A model generated the notes under the pieces. The model was not told the origin of the DNA, searched no databases, and was given only the letters and a program-made list of their open reading frames with translations. 64,000 nucleotides of DNA. It comes from Comamonadaceae bacterium (lineage in GTDB: Bacteria; Pseudomonadota; Gammaproteobacteria; Burkholderiales; Burkholderiaceae_C). Location of the stretch: positions 124,001-188,000 of the forward strand of contig JAACZV010000005.1 in assembly GCA_009996515.1 (NCBI GenBank). Direction: 5' to 3'. Position numbers and translations under genes: made by a program. Positions 18,912-28,723 of this stretch are shown piece by piece. Positions within the stretch are counted from its first letter, which is position 1; every line of letters starts with the position of its first letter.

Positions 18912-18986
18912 ATGGCCCCTGTGCTGCGTGCGATAGCGCTCGTCCCCCGTCCCGCCCCGGCCCGCGGCCCGCGGTGCCCGCGCTGA
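18912..18986 (+). CDS. Short upstream ORF (24 residues) coupled to the O-antigen-ligase-like gene
   Basis: An ATG at 18912 is preceded by an excellent Shine-Dalgarno (GGAGG, spacing 6). The frame encodes 24 residues beginning MAPVLRAIALVPRP and ends in TGA at 18984-18986, which overlaps the ATG of the next gene (TGATG). This is a textbook arrangement for translational coupling: the large membrane-protein gene has no Shine-Dalgarno of its own. Whether the peptide itself matters or only its translation cannot be told. An AACAAT -10-like hexamer lies at 18882-18887. Confidence 0.55.
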   Translation: MAPVLRAIALVPRPAPARGPRCPR

Positions 18987-21601
18987 TGACGGCCGTCGGC
19001 ACCCAGGCCGCGCCCACCGGCCTGCTGGGCCTGGGTGAACTCCAGCTCTCGCTGCCGGGCACGCGGCGCCAATGGCTGGCCCTGGTGGCGGGCCTGGCGC
19101 TGGGCGGCCTGGGGGCCGAGCTGGCCTGGCATCACCCGCTGTCCGGCCCGCTGGCGCTGGCGGCCTGGGGGGCCATGGTGCTGCTGGCGGCGCTGTTCTG
19201 GGTCAAGACGCCGTTGCTGGTGCTGGCGCCGCTGCCGCTGCTGGGGCTGGCCCCCTGGAGCGGCTGGCTCACTTTCGAGGAACTGGACCTGCTGGTCACG
19301 GCCTGCGGCTGCGGCGGCTACCTGGCCTATGCGCTGCAGCTGAATGCCCGCGACCGCGCACCCGCCTGGCGCCACGGCCTGGCCTATTCGCCGCTGGTCA
19401 TCCTCCTCATCCTCGCGCTGGCGCTGTCGACGGCCTGGAGCGTCAGGCGCGGCTTCGCCGATGCCGGCGGCTTCGGCTTCGGCTGGTTCCAGGGCTACCA
19501 CGAGGCGATGAACTCGGTGCGCAATGCCAAGGCGCTGTTCCTCGTGCTGGCCCTGCTGCCGCTGTGGGCGGCGGCGGCCGCCGCGCGGCCGCGGGGGTTT
19601 TCGCGCGGCCTGCTGTTGGGCCTGGTGCTGGCCCTGGCCGGCGGCAGCGCCGCGGCGCTGTGGGAGCGCGTGGCCTACACGGGCCTGCTGGACTTCTCCA
19701 CCGACTACCGCACGACGGCGCTGTTCTGGGAGATGCACGTGGGCGGCGCCACGCTGGACGGCTTCCTGGTGCTGACCCTGCCCTTCGCGCTGCTGGCGCT
19801 GCTGCGCACGCGCTCGCCCTGGCATTTCGCCGCCGGCATGGTCATCACGCTGCTGGCCGCCTATGCCTGCCTGACGACGTTCTCGCGCGGCGTCTACCTG
19901 GCGCTGCCGCTGGCGCTGATTCCCATGGTGCTGCTGGCCGACGCGCAGCGCCGCCGCGCCGCGGCCCAGGGGCCGCAGAGCAGCGCCATCGACAGCACGC
20001 TGGGCGCGGTCGACCCGCCCATGCCGCGCGCGGCCAAGCTCGGCGCGCTGGCCATGGCGGGCGCCTTCGCGCTGGCGGCGGCGCTGGTGTTCGGCGGCGG
20101 CGGCTATCGCGGCCTGCTGGCGCTGTTCTTCGTCATGGTCATCCTGCTGTCCATGCCGGCCAGCCTGTGGCTGCCACCGCTGGGCCAGCGCTTCACCGCG
20201 CTGCTGATGGGCGCCCTGCTGGCCCTGGTGCTGGGCGGCGCGAGCTGGGTGCTGTCGCTGGCCGTGCCCAAGGCGGCCTATGTGCTCAACGGCGTCGCGC
20301 TGCTGTGCTGCGCGCTGCTGCGCTGGCGCGACGCGCCGGGCCGGGCGCGGCCCGTCTATGTGCTGCTGGTGTCGACCTGCTGGTTCTGGCTGCTGGCGAC
20401 CATGGTCATCGTCGCCGACTACTGGGGCGGCACGGCCGGCCGCTGGACGGCCCTGGCCGCCGGGCTCGCACTGGCCGGCGTCTGGGCGGCGATGCTGCTG
20501 GAGCCGCGGCTGTGGCCGCTGCAGGGCGCCGCCAACGCGGGCAAGGCCGGCTGGCGCAAGCGCGCACTGCTGGTCGCCGGCCTGCTGCTGGTCATGGCCG
20601 TCGTGGCGGCGCTGGGTGGCGGCGCCTATCTGCGTGATCGCGTGGCCTCCTGGAAGGAGGACGGCCAGACCCGCCTGTCGCATTGGCACGAGGGCCTGAG
20701 GCTGCTGCATGGCGGGCGGCAATGGCTGCTCGGCAAGGGCTCGGGCCGCTTCGTGGCCAGCAATTTCTACGAGGGCCCGGCCGACGCCCAGATCGGCGAC
20801 TACCGGCTGCGCAACGACGCCGCCTCGGGCCGCTATCTCGCCCTGACCGCGGGCCAGCACACGCAGAGCTACGGCGGGCTGTTCCGCGTCAGCCAGCGCA
20901 TCGCCGCCCCCGCGCCCGGCATGCTGTCGCTGCAGCTCAGCAGCCGCACGGCGGCGGATGTCGCGCTGCTGCTGCAGGTCTGCGAGAAGAACCTCATCTA
21001 CCCGGACAACTGCAGCAGCCGCGAGGTCTTGGTCAAGCCGCTGCGCCAGGACGGCACGCCAGCCCAGGCCTCGACGGACATGGGCCAGTGGCAGACCCAC
21101 GAGCTCAAGCTGGGCCCGGTGCCGGCCCTGGGCGGGGACTGGTGGGCGCCCCGCTTCGTGACGTTCTCGGTGGCCTTGAACACGCGCGGCGCGCGCCTGG
21201 ACATCGACCGCATCGCGATGCAGGACGCCCAGGGCCGGCAGCTGCTGCGCAACGGCGACTTCAACCGCGAGATGGCGCACTGGTTCTTCTCCAGCGACCG
21301 CAACCACCTGCCCTGGCACATCAAGAACGCGGCCCTGCACGTGCTGTTCGAGCAGGGGCTGGTGGGCCTGGCGCTGCTGGGCAGCGCCTACCTGCTGGCG
21401 CTGGTGCGCCTGTCCTTCGGCCGCGGCCGTGACCATCCGCTGGCGCCGGCCATCGTCGCCGGACTGATCGGCTTCGGCGTGGTGGGCGCCTTCGACAGCC
21501 TGCTGGACGCGCCGCGCGTCGGCTTCATCTTCTTCACGCTGCTGCTGCTGGGCCTGGGCCTGCGGGCCCTGCCGGGAGAGGGCGTGGCGCGAGTGGCTTA
21601 A
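18986..21601 (+). CDS. O-antigen ligase-like (Wzy/WaaL) polytopic membrane protein
   Basis: 871 residues from the ATG at 18986 (an in-frame GTG lies at 18974). About twelve hydrophobic helices occupy residues 25-550, including the TTFSRGVYLALPLALIPMVL segment typical of the O-antigen ligase family. A soluble region of about 235 residues (about 550-785) follows, with beta-rich, carbohydrate-binding-like character (GLFRVSQRIAAPAPGMLSLQ; Cys in VCEKN and DNCSSRE), then the conserved ligase-type motif HIKNAALHVLFEQGLVGLAL and the last helices. Family members join or polymerise glycans on the periplasmic face. The embedded domain is much larger than usual. Translation is probably coupled to the 24-codon upstream ORF. 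The glycan substrate is unknown; PEP-CTERM neighbourhood fits exopolysaccharide. Confidence 0.85.
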   Translation: MTAVGTQAAPTGLLGLGELQLSLPGTRRQWLALVAGLALGGLGAELAWHHPLSGPLALAAWGAMVLLAALFWVKTPLLVLAPLPLLGLAPWSGWLTFEELDLLVTACGCGGYLAYALQLNARDRAPAWRHGLAYSPLVILLILALALSTAWSVRRGFADAGGFGFGWFQGYHEAMNSVRNAKALFLVLALLPLWAAAAAARPRGFSRGLLLGLVLALAGGSAAALWERVAYTGLLDFSTDYRTTALFWEMHVGGATLDGFLVLTLPFALLALLRTRSPWHFAAGMVITLLAAYACLTTFSRGVYLALPLALIPMVLLADAQRRRAAAQGPQSSAIDSTLGAVDPPMPRAAKLGALAMAGAFALAAALVFGGGGYRGLLALFFVMVILLSMPASLWLPPLGQRFTALLMGALLALVLGGASWVLSLAVPKAAYVLNGVALLCCALLRWRDAPGRARPVYVLLVSTCWFWLLATMVIVADYWGGTAGRWTALAAGLALAGVWAAMLLEPRLWPLQGAANAGKAGWRKRALLVAGLLLVMAVVAALGGGAYLRDRVASWKEDGQTRLSHWHEGLRLLHGGRQWLLGKGSGRFVASNFYEGPADAQIGDYRLRNDAASGRYLALTAGQHTQSYGGLFRVSQRIAAPAPGMLSLQLSSRTAADVALLLQVCEKNLIYPDNCSSREVLVKPLRQDGTPAQASTDMGQWQTHELKLGPVPALGGDWWAPRFVTFSVALNTRGARLDIDRIAMQDAQGRQLLRNGDFNREMAHWFFSSDRNHLPWHIKNAALHVLFEQGLVGLALLGSAYLLALVRLSFGRGRDHPLAPAIVAGLIGFGVVGAFDSLLDAPRVGFIFFTLLLLGLGLRALPGEGVARVA

Positions 21602-21606
21602 CCTAC

Positions 21607-21805
21607 GCCCCTCGTCCAAGGCGTACCTTGGCCGGCCTTGCAGGCCGCGCTGCTCCCTAGTCGCAGCCCTTCGGCAGGCAGATCGTGCCCACTGGGCACA
21701 ATCCGTCCGGCCTCAGCCCCCGAGGGGACGGCGATGCTTGCCGGCCCGACCGGCAAGCAACTCGCCAGTGCGGACCGGCTTGGGAGCGGCCCGGCGCTCG
21801 GCCCG
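21607..21805 (+). repeat. Dispersed intercistronic structured element, copy B (expanded)
   Basis: It starts six bases after the stop of the O-antigen-ligase-like gene and ends 18 bp before the rep ATG. Hairpin 1 is CCAAGG-cgta-CCTTGG (21616-21631). About 80 extra bases follow, including the hairpin GTGCCC-act-GGGCAC (21685-21699). The element then resumes with CCCC-cga-GGGGAC, GGCGATG (ATG at 21734) and hairpin 3 TGCTTGCCGG-cccga-CCGGCAAGCA (21735-21759), a perfect 10-bp stem that differs from copies A and C by paired changes. The tail GGCTTGGGAGCGGCCCGGCG then CTCGGCCCG matches copy A. Confidence 0.85.
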
Positions 21806-21823
21806 CGCAAATCCTGTCCATCG

Positions 21824-23890
21824 ATGTCTTCTGCAACCCCGCCGTCCGCCGGCCTGAACCCGGCCCAGCTCGAAGCCGTCCACCACCTCAGCGGCCCCTG
21901 CCTCGTCATTGCCGGCGCGGGCTCGGGCAAGACGCGCGTCATCACGACCAAGATCTGGCAGCTGCTGCAGTCGGGCTACCGGCCGAGCCAGATCGCCGCC
22001 ATCACGTTCACGAACAAGGCCGCGCAGGAGATGCGCGAGCGGGCCAAGCAGCTGGTGGGCAACAAGGCGGCCAAGGACCTGGCCATCTCGACCTTCCACT
22101 CGCTGGGCGTGCGGCTGCTGCGCGAGGAAGGCAGCCGCCTGGGCCTGAAGGAGCAGTTCTCCATCCTCGACAGCGACGACGTGCTCAATGTGCTGAAGGA
22201 CGCCGGCGGCACGACCGACATGAACCAGGCGCGGCGCTGGCAATGGACCATCTCGCTGTGGAAGAACCAGGGGCTCGGCCCGGCGCAGGCCGCGCAGGTC
22301 GCCGCGGACGACGACGAGCGCGCCGCCGCGGCCGTCATGGTGCGCTACCAGGAGCGGCTGGCGGCCTATCAGGCGGTGGATTTCGACGACCTCATCACGT
22401 TGCCGCTGAAGCTGCTGACCCGCGACGCCGAGGCGCGCGAGAAATGGCAGAACAAGCTGCGCTATGTGCTGGTGGACGAGTACCAGGACACCAACGCCGT
22501 GCAGTACGAGCTGCTGAAGGCGCTGGTGGGCGAGCGCGGCATGTTCACGGCGGTGGGCGACGACGACCAGTCCATCTACGGCTGGCGCGGCGCCACCATC
22601 GAGAACCTCAAGCGGCTGCCCACCGACTACCCCGCGCTCAAGGTCATTCCGCTGGAGCAGAACTACCGCTCCACCGGCGCCATCCTGCGCGCGGCCAACC
22701 ACGTCATCGCCGGCAACCCCAAGCTGTTCCAGAAGAAGCTGTGGAGCGAGTACGGCGACGGCGAGCCCATCGCGCTGCTGGAGGCCGACGGCGAGGAGCA
22801 CGAGGCCGAGCGGGCCGTCGCGCGCATCCAGCAGCTGCGCGCCGACGGCAAGGGGCCGGCGTTCAAGGACTTCGCCATCCTGTACCGCGCCAACCACCAG
22901 GCCCGCGTCTTCGAGCAGGCGCTGCGCCGCGCGCAGATCCCCTACAAGGTGTCGGGCGGCCAGAGCTTCTTCGACAAGGCCGAGATCAAGGATTTGTGCG
23001 CCTGGCTGCGCCTGCTGGTCAACCAGGACGACGACCCCGCCTTCCTGCGCGCCATCACGACGCCTAAGCGCGGCATCGGCCACACGACGCTGGGCGCCCT
23101 GAGCAGCTTCTCGGCGCAGTGGAAGTGCAGCATGTTCGAGGCGCTGTTCTCCGAGAGCCTGGCCACCGCCGTCACGGCGCGCGCGCTGGCCGGCCTGCAC
23201 GAGTTCGGCCGCACCGTGAACGAGCTGCAGTACCGCGCCAAGCACACCGAGGGCCACACGGCCGCGCATGCGCTGCTGATGGAATGGCTGAAGGACATCG
23301 CCTACGAGCAGCACCTGGTCGACAACGAGGAGAACGAGAAGGTCGCGCAGGCGCGCTGGGGCAATGTGCTGGACTTCGTGGACTGGGTCGCCAAGCGCTG
23401 CGGCGGCCAGCACAGCGAGGAAGGCGGCGTCAGCTTCACCGAGCCCAAGCAGAGCGTGCTGGACGTGGCGCAGACCATCTCCGTCATCCTGTCGCTGGCG
23501 GAGCGCGGCGACGAGCAGGACCAGGTCACGCTGACGACGCTGCATGCCTCCAAGGGCCTGGAATGGCCGCACGTCGTGCTGGCCGGCGTCAACGAGGGGC
23601 TGCTGCCCTTCAAGCGCGAGGAGGCCGAGCTGACCGCCGAGGCACTGCAGGAGGAGCGGCGGCTGATGTACGTGGGCATCACCCGCGCGCGCACGACGCT
23701 GGCGGTGTCGACGCTGCGCCGGCGCAAGAAAGGCCGCGACACCGTCGTGGGCATTCCCAGCCGCTTCCTGGCCGAGATGAAGCTGGACGAGGGCGTCACC
23801 CGCGAGGATCCCAGGGAAAAGCTCAAGCGCATGCGCGAGGAGCTGGCCGCCAAGGCGGCCGCCCGGGCCTCCTCTCAGGGTCAAGGCTGA
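21824..23890 (+). CDS. rep: ATP-dependent DNA helicase Rep
   Basis: 688 residues, close to E. coli Rep (673). Superfamily 1A motifs in order: Q motif (GLNPAQLEAV), Walker A AGAGSGKT (30-37), Ia (ITFTNKAAQEM), II (VLVDEYQDTN), III (VGDDDQSIYGWRGA), IV (LEQNYRST), V (VTLTTLHASKGLEWPHV) and VI (EERRLMYVGITRARTTL). Rep is a 3'-5' helicase that clears proteins ahead of replication forks and helps restart. The C-terminal tail is short and basic. The ATG at 21824 fits the family; the element-borne ATG at 21734 is in frame and would add 30 residues without similarity to the family. UvrD is the main alternative; the length and motif IV/V wording favour Rep. Confidence 0.92.
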   Translation: MSSATPPSAGLNPAQLEAVHHLSGPCLVIAGAGSGKTRVITTKIWQLLQSGYRPSQIAAITFTNKAAQEMRERAKQLVGNKAAKDLAISTFHSLGVRLLREEGSRLGLKEQFSILDSDDVLNVLKDAGGTTDMNQARRWQWTISLWKNQGLGPAQAAQVAADDDERAAAAVMVRYQERLAAYQAVDFDDLITLPLKLLTRDAEAREKWQNKLRYVLVDEYQDTNAVQYELLKALVGERGMFTAVGDDDQSIYGWRGATIENLKRLPTDYPALKVIPLEQNYRSTGAILRAANHVIAGNPKLFQKKLWSEYGDGEPIALLEADGEEHEAERAVARIQQLRADGKGPAFKDFAILYRANHQARVFEQALRRAQIPYKVSGGQSFFDKAEIKDLCAWLRLLVNQDDDPAFLRAITTPKRGIGHTTLGALSSFSAQWKCSMFEALFSESLATAVTARALAGLHEFGRTVNELQYRAKHTEGHTAAHALLMEWLKDIAYEQHLVDNEENEKVAQARWGNVLDFVDWVAKRCGGQHSEEGGVSFTEPKQSVLDVAQTISVILSLAERGDEQDQVTLTTLHASKGLEWPHVVLAGVNEGLLPFKREEAELTAEALQEERRLMYVGITRARTTLAVSTLRRRKKGRDTVVGIPSRFLAEMKLDEGVTREDPREKLKRMREELAAKAAARASSQGQG

Positions 23891-23922
23891 ATCGCTCATT
23901 CGTGGGGGTCCCCCAAGGCTGC

Positions 23923-23954
23923 GTGAAGTCTTCACAGCCCAGTCGCGCTAGGCT
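23923..23954 (+). promoter_or_regulatory. Inverted repeat overlapping a candidate -35, with a -10-like TAGGCT
   Basis: GTGAAG-t-CTTCAC (23923-23935), extended by flanking GCTG/AGC, sits where a -35 would be expected for TAGGCT at 23949-23954. The gene start is at 23994. The dyad could be a binding site for a dimeric regulator. The 11-mer GCTAGGCTGCG around this -10 also occurs at 8102-8112 upstream of another small-protein gene. Confidence 0.4.
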
Positions 23955-23993
23955 GCGAACAATGCGTTCAGCCCTTTCTCATGGTGAGCCCGC

Positions 23994-24365
23994 ATGAAAG
24001 TCCTGGTCCTTGCCGCCGTTCTCGCTGCCCTCAGCACCCCCGCCCTGGCCGGCGCCACGCGTGATGCCAACGCCCAAACCGCCGTCAACAAAACGACGAC
24101 CGCGGCCGTGATCGCCGACGCCAGCCGCCTGGGTTCGACGGGGCTGACCTCGCTCAACGGCAGCCCCTGGGCGCCGCAGAGCCAGCCCGCCGAGACCGGT
24201 TTCGGCGACGCCACGCCCGAGATCGACACGGGCACCCTGCTCACGATCCTGGGCGTGCTGGTCGCGGCCCTGGCCCGCCCCATAGGCCGCGCGCTGCGCC
24301 GCCAGGAACAGCAGCGCCGCGCCGCGGCGCTGGCCAGCACGCTGAGCCACCCGCCGCGGGGCTGA
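23994..24365 (+). CDS. Small exported protein with a C-terminal membrane helix and basic tail
   Basis: 123 residues. Sec signal peptide (VLVLAAVLAALSTPALAG), a short mature part with many Thr, Ala and Asn, then PEIDTGTLLTILGVLVAALA followed by RPIGRALRRQEQQRR. The order signal peptide, short body, Pro-Glu motif, hydrophobic helix, Arg cluster mirrors PEP-CTERM and related sorting tails, although the motif here is TPEIDTG rather than VPEPG. It may be a processed surface protein or simply a tail-anchored small protein. It stands between rep (103 bp upstream) and the convergent priA gene, 9 bp away. Confidence 0.75.
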   Translation: MKVLVLAAVLAALSTPALAGATRDANAQTAVNKTTTAAVIADASRLGSTGLTSLNGSPWAPQSQPAETGFGDATPEIDTGTLLTILGVLVAALARPIGRALRRQEQQRRAAALASTLSHPPRG

Positions 24366-24374
24366 GGCGCGCGC

Positions 24375-26435
<2,061 letters not shown>

Positions 26436-26763
26436 ATCAGCCACGCGCAGCTCCGCGCTGTTTGTGAAGCGATGACTCAGCAAGCGGCCGCAAGCTCATG
26501 ATTTTTAAGAACTCTTGGGTTGCCCACAATTTCTGTGGATAAGTTTGTGAGCAATTCGCCCCACCGCGCTCGCCGGCCTAGCTGCACCGTTGTGATGCAG
26601 ACTTCGCCGGCTTCGGCGGCGCTTTTTGAACTTCCTTTTAAATCAAACACTTAGCGTTGATTCGGGAAAACTCTTAGCTGCGCCGCATCAAACACCGCCG
26701 GGCGCGCCCGCGTCCCGATATTTGGGGATAAGTCGGCCTTGAAGTGCCGAGCCGAGGCCCGCC
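26436..26763. other. 328-bp AT-richer gap between hemE and priA
   Basis: Clearly less GC-rich than its surroundings, with several A/T runs (ATTTTTAAGAA near 26500, CTTTTTGAACTTCCTTTTAAATC near 26622-26644). It contains a perfect DnaA box at 26534-26542, a near match at 26723-26731, a short hairpin CGCCG-gctt-CGGCG followed by GCGCTTTTT (reads as a plus-strand terminator, although both flanking genes are on the minus strand), and a 20-codon minus-strand ORF (26437-26499) abutting priA. It probably holds the priA promoter. No RNA gene was recognised. Confidence 0.6.
26534..26542 (+). promoter_or_regulatory. DnaA box (perfect)
   Basis: TGTGGATAA is the exact reverse complement of the consensus TTATCCACA. 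It lies about 100 bp upstream of priA in the AT-richer gap. A second site, TGGGGATAA (26723-26731), differs by one base. Two sites about 190 bp apart upstream of a replication-restart gene suggest regulation by DnaA or a DnaA-titrating locus; there is no dnaA or dnaN nearby, so this is not a typical oriC. Confidence 0.6.
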
Positions 26764-27843
26764 TCAGGGCGCTGCGCGCAGCCTGCGGGAATGGCTGTGC
26801 ACCTCGTCCACCAGGGCCGTCACGCTCTCCGGCGGCGTGAACTGGCTGATGCCATGGCCCAGGTTGAAGATGTGGCCGCTGCCGGCCGCGGGCCTGCCGA
26901 AGCTGTCCAGCACGGCACGCGCCTGGGCGCGCACGGCTTCGGGCGGCGCGAAGAGCACATTGGGGTCCAGATTGCCCTGCAGCGCGACGCGGTCGCCGAC
27001 GCGGGCCCGCGCCGCGCCCAGGTTCATGGTCCAGTCCAGGCCCACCACGTCGGCACCGGCCGCGGCGATCTCGTCCAGCCACAACCCGCCGCCCTTGGTG
27101 AACAGGATGCGCGGGATGCGCTGGCCCTCGTGCTCGGTCATGACCTGGGCCAGCACCTGGCGCGAATAGGCCAGGCTGAACTGCTGGAAGGCCCCGTCGG
27201 CCAGCACGCCGCCCCAGGAATCGAACAGCATGACGGCCTGGGCGCCGGCCGCTATCTGTGCGTTCAGATAGGCCGCCACCGCGCGCGCGTTCACGTCCAG
27301 GATGCGATGCATCAGGTCCGGGCGCGCATACATCAGGCTCTTGACGAGCCGGTAGTCGTCCGAGCCGCCGCCCTCCACCATGTAGCAGGCCAGCGTCCAG
27401 GGGCTGCCCGAGAAGCCGATCAGCGGCACGCGGCCGTTCAGGGCGCGGCGGATGGACGTGACCGCGTCGAAGACGTAGCGCAGCTTGTCCATGTCGGGCA
27501 CTTCGAGGGCCGCGACGGCGGCCTCGTCGCGCACCACCTTCGCGAACTTCGGGCCCTCGCCCTGCTGGAAGGACAGGCCCAGGCCCATCGCGTCCGGCAC
27601 GGTCAGGATGTCACTGAACAGGATGGCCGCGTCCAGCGGGAAGCGCTCCAGCGGCTGCAGCGTCACCTCGGTCGCGTAGTCGGTGTTGGTCGCCAGGCCC
27701 ATGAAGCTGCCGGCGCGCTCGCGCGTGGCGCGGTACTCGGGCAGGTAGCGACCGGCCTGGCGCATCAGCCAGATGGGCGTGTGGTCGGTGGGCTGGCGCA
27801 GGCAGGCGCGCAGGAAGCAGTCGTTTTGCAGGGGGGCGAACAT
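26764..27843 (-). CDS. hemE: Uroporphyrinogen decarboxylase
   Basis: 359 residues, normal for HemE (about 354). The signature [15 protein letters not shown] is at the N-terminus (substrate-binding Arg residues); further conserved pieces are [14 protein letters not shown] (catalytic Asp), [19 protein letters not shown], and VMLFDSWGG. It converts uroporphyrinogen III to coproporphyrinogen III in cytosolic haem synthesis. Start: GATAAT at 27850-27855 lies six bases before the ATG, and no Shine-Dalgarno is present, so the mRNA is probably leaderless. A mutarotase gene lies upstream on the same strand, 39 bp away, with its own similar start arrangement. Confidence 0.97.
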   Translation of the reverse strand: MFAPLQNDCFLRACLRQPTDHTPIWLMRQAGRYLPEYRATRERAGSFMGLATNTDYATEVTLQPLERFPLDAAILFSDILTVPDAMGLGLSFQQGEGPKFAKVVRDEAAVAALEVPDMDKLRYVFDAVTSIRRALNGRVPLIGFSGSPWTLACYMVEGGGSDDYRLVKSLMYARPDLMHRILDVNARAVAAYLNAQIAAGAQAVMLFDSWGGVLADGAFQQFSLAYSRQVLAQVMTEHEGQRIPRILFTKGGGLWLDEIAAAGADVVGLDWTMNLGAARARVGDRVALQGNLDPNVLFAPPEAVRAQARAVLDSFGRPAAGSGHIFNLGHGISQFTPPESVTALVDEVHSHSRRLRAAP

Positions 27844-27882
27844 GATCGGATTATCGGCGGTGCCCCCGCGCAGCGGCCTGAC

Positions 27883-28713
27883 TCAAAGCAAGGCCAGGCT
27901 CTGCCGCCCCACCCAGCTCTCGCCCGCCTGCAGCTCGATGGGCCGGCCAATGCTGGCCGCCTCCACGCAGAGCATCTCGCTCCAGCCGTCGGGCGGCATG
28001 TCGGCCAACTGGGCGCAGCGCTCGGGCCCGGGGTTCCAGACCACCGCGTCATCGAAGCCCTGCTGCGTGATGACGAGCTGGCGGCGGTCCTCGGCCACCA
28101 GCAGCGGCCGCTCCTTGACGCCGAAGTAGATGCGGTCCAGGTCCAGCACGCCCTTCTCGCCGGTCAGCAGCAGGTCCATGCGCTGCAGCGCCTCGGCCTG
28201 CTTGACGCTGTCGAAGTAGCGCAGACCGGCCAGGCCCTCGACGCTGACCGCGTCCAGGTCCGCCACACGCAGATAGGTGTGCAGCGCGGCGGTGAACTGC
28301 AGCGGCGCGTCGCCGATGTTCTCGCAGGCCAGCTCCACGTCCAGGCTGCGGCCACTGACGCGCACGCTCAGCTCCAGCTCGAAGGCATGGGGCCAGAGCT
28401 TGCGCGTCTCGTCGCTGTCGCGCAGCCGCAGCACGGCCAGCGCATCGTCCTTGCCCTGCTCCTGGCTGACCAATTCCCAGGGCAGCGTGCGCGCGAAGCC
28501 ATGCTTGGGCAGCGGCCCGCGCTCGGCGAACTGCGGAAAACACACCGGCACGCCGCCGCGTATGGGTTTGCCGGGAACGAACTCGCTGCGCGGGGACAGG
28601 TAGAGCTGCTCGGGGGCGCCGGCGGGCTGCCAGGACAGGATGTGGCCACCATGCAGCGACATGGTGGCGGTGGCACCGTCGGGGGCGCGCAGCAGGCAAT
28701 CGGAAGAAGACAT
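27883..28713 (-). CDS. D-hexose-6-phosphate mutarotase (YeaD-like)
   Basis: 276 residues of the aldose-1-epimerase superfamily. Family pieces: HGGHILSWQPAGAPEQLYLS, KPIRGGVPVCFPQFA, HGFARTLPWEL, a catalytic-type region ALHTYLRVADLDAVSVEGL, and VVWNPGPERCAQLADMP near the end. Members interconvert alpha and beta anomers of glucose-6-phosphate and related sugars in the cytosol. The start has TAAACT seven bases upstream (28721-28726) and no Shine-Dalgarno. It separates hemE from the pantetheinyl transferase gene; no functional link to either is evident. Confidence 0.93.
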   Translation of the reverse strand: MSSSDCLLRAPDGATATMSLHGGHILSWQPAGAPEQLYLSPRSEFVPGKPIRGGVPVCFPQFAERGPLPKHGFARTLPWELVSQEQGKDDALAVLRLRDSDETRKLWPHAFELELSVRVSGRSLDVELACENIGDAPLQFTAALHTYLRVADLDAVSVEGLAGLRYFDSVKQAEALQRMDLLLTGEKGVLDLDRIYFGVKERPLLVAEDRRQLVITQQGFDDAVVWNPGPERCAQLADMPPDGWSEMLCVEAASIGRPIELQAGESWVGRQSLALL

Positions 28714-28723
28714 GAGCGGCAGT

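Noticed and set aside
18047-21619. 1190-codon minus-strand frame
   Set aside because: Runs antisense through the pseudokinase and O-antigen-ligase-like genes; Gln/Arg/Ala-rich low complexity.
26621-26660. CGCCG-gctt-CGGCG followed by GCGCTTTTT as a terminator
   Set aside because: It would act on the plus strand, but both neighbours are on the minus strand; the stem is only 5 bp.
26436-26763. Chromosome origin (oriC) because of DnaA boxes
   Set aside because: Only one perfect and one imperfect box, no dnaA/dnaN/parAB nearby, no AT-rich unwinding repeats.
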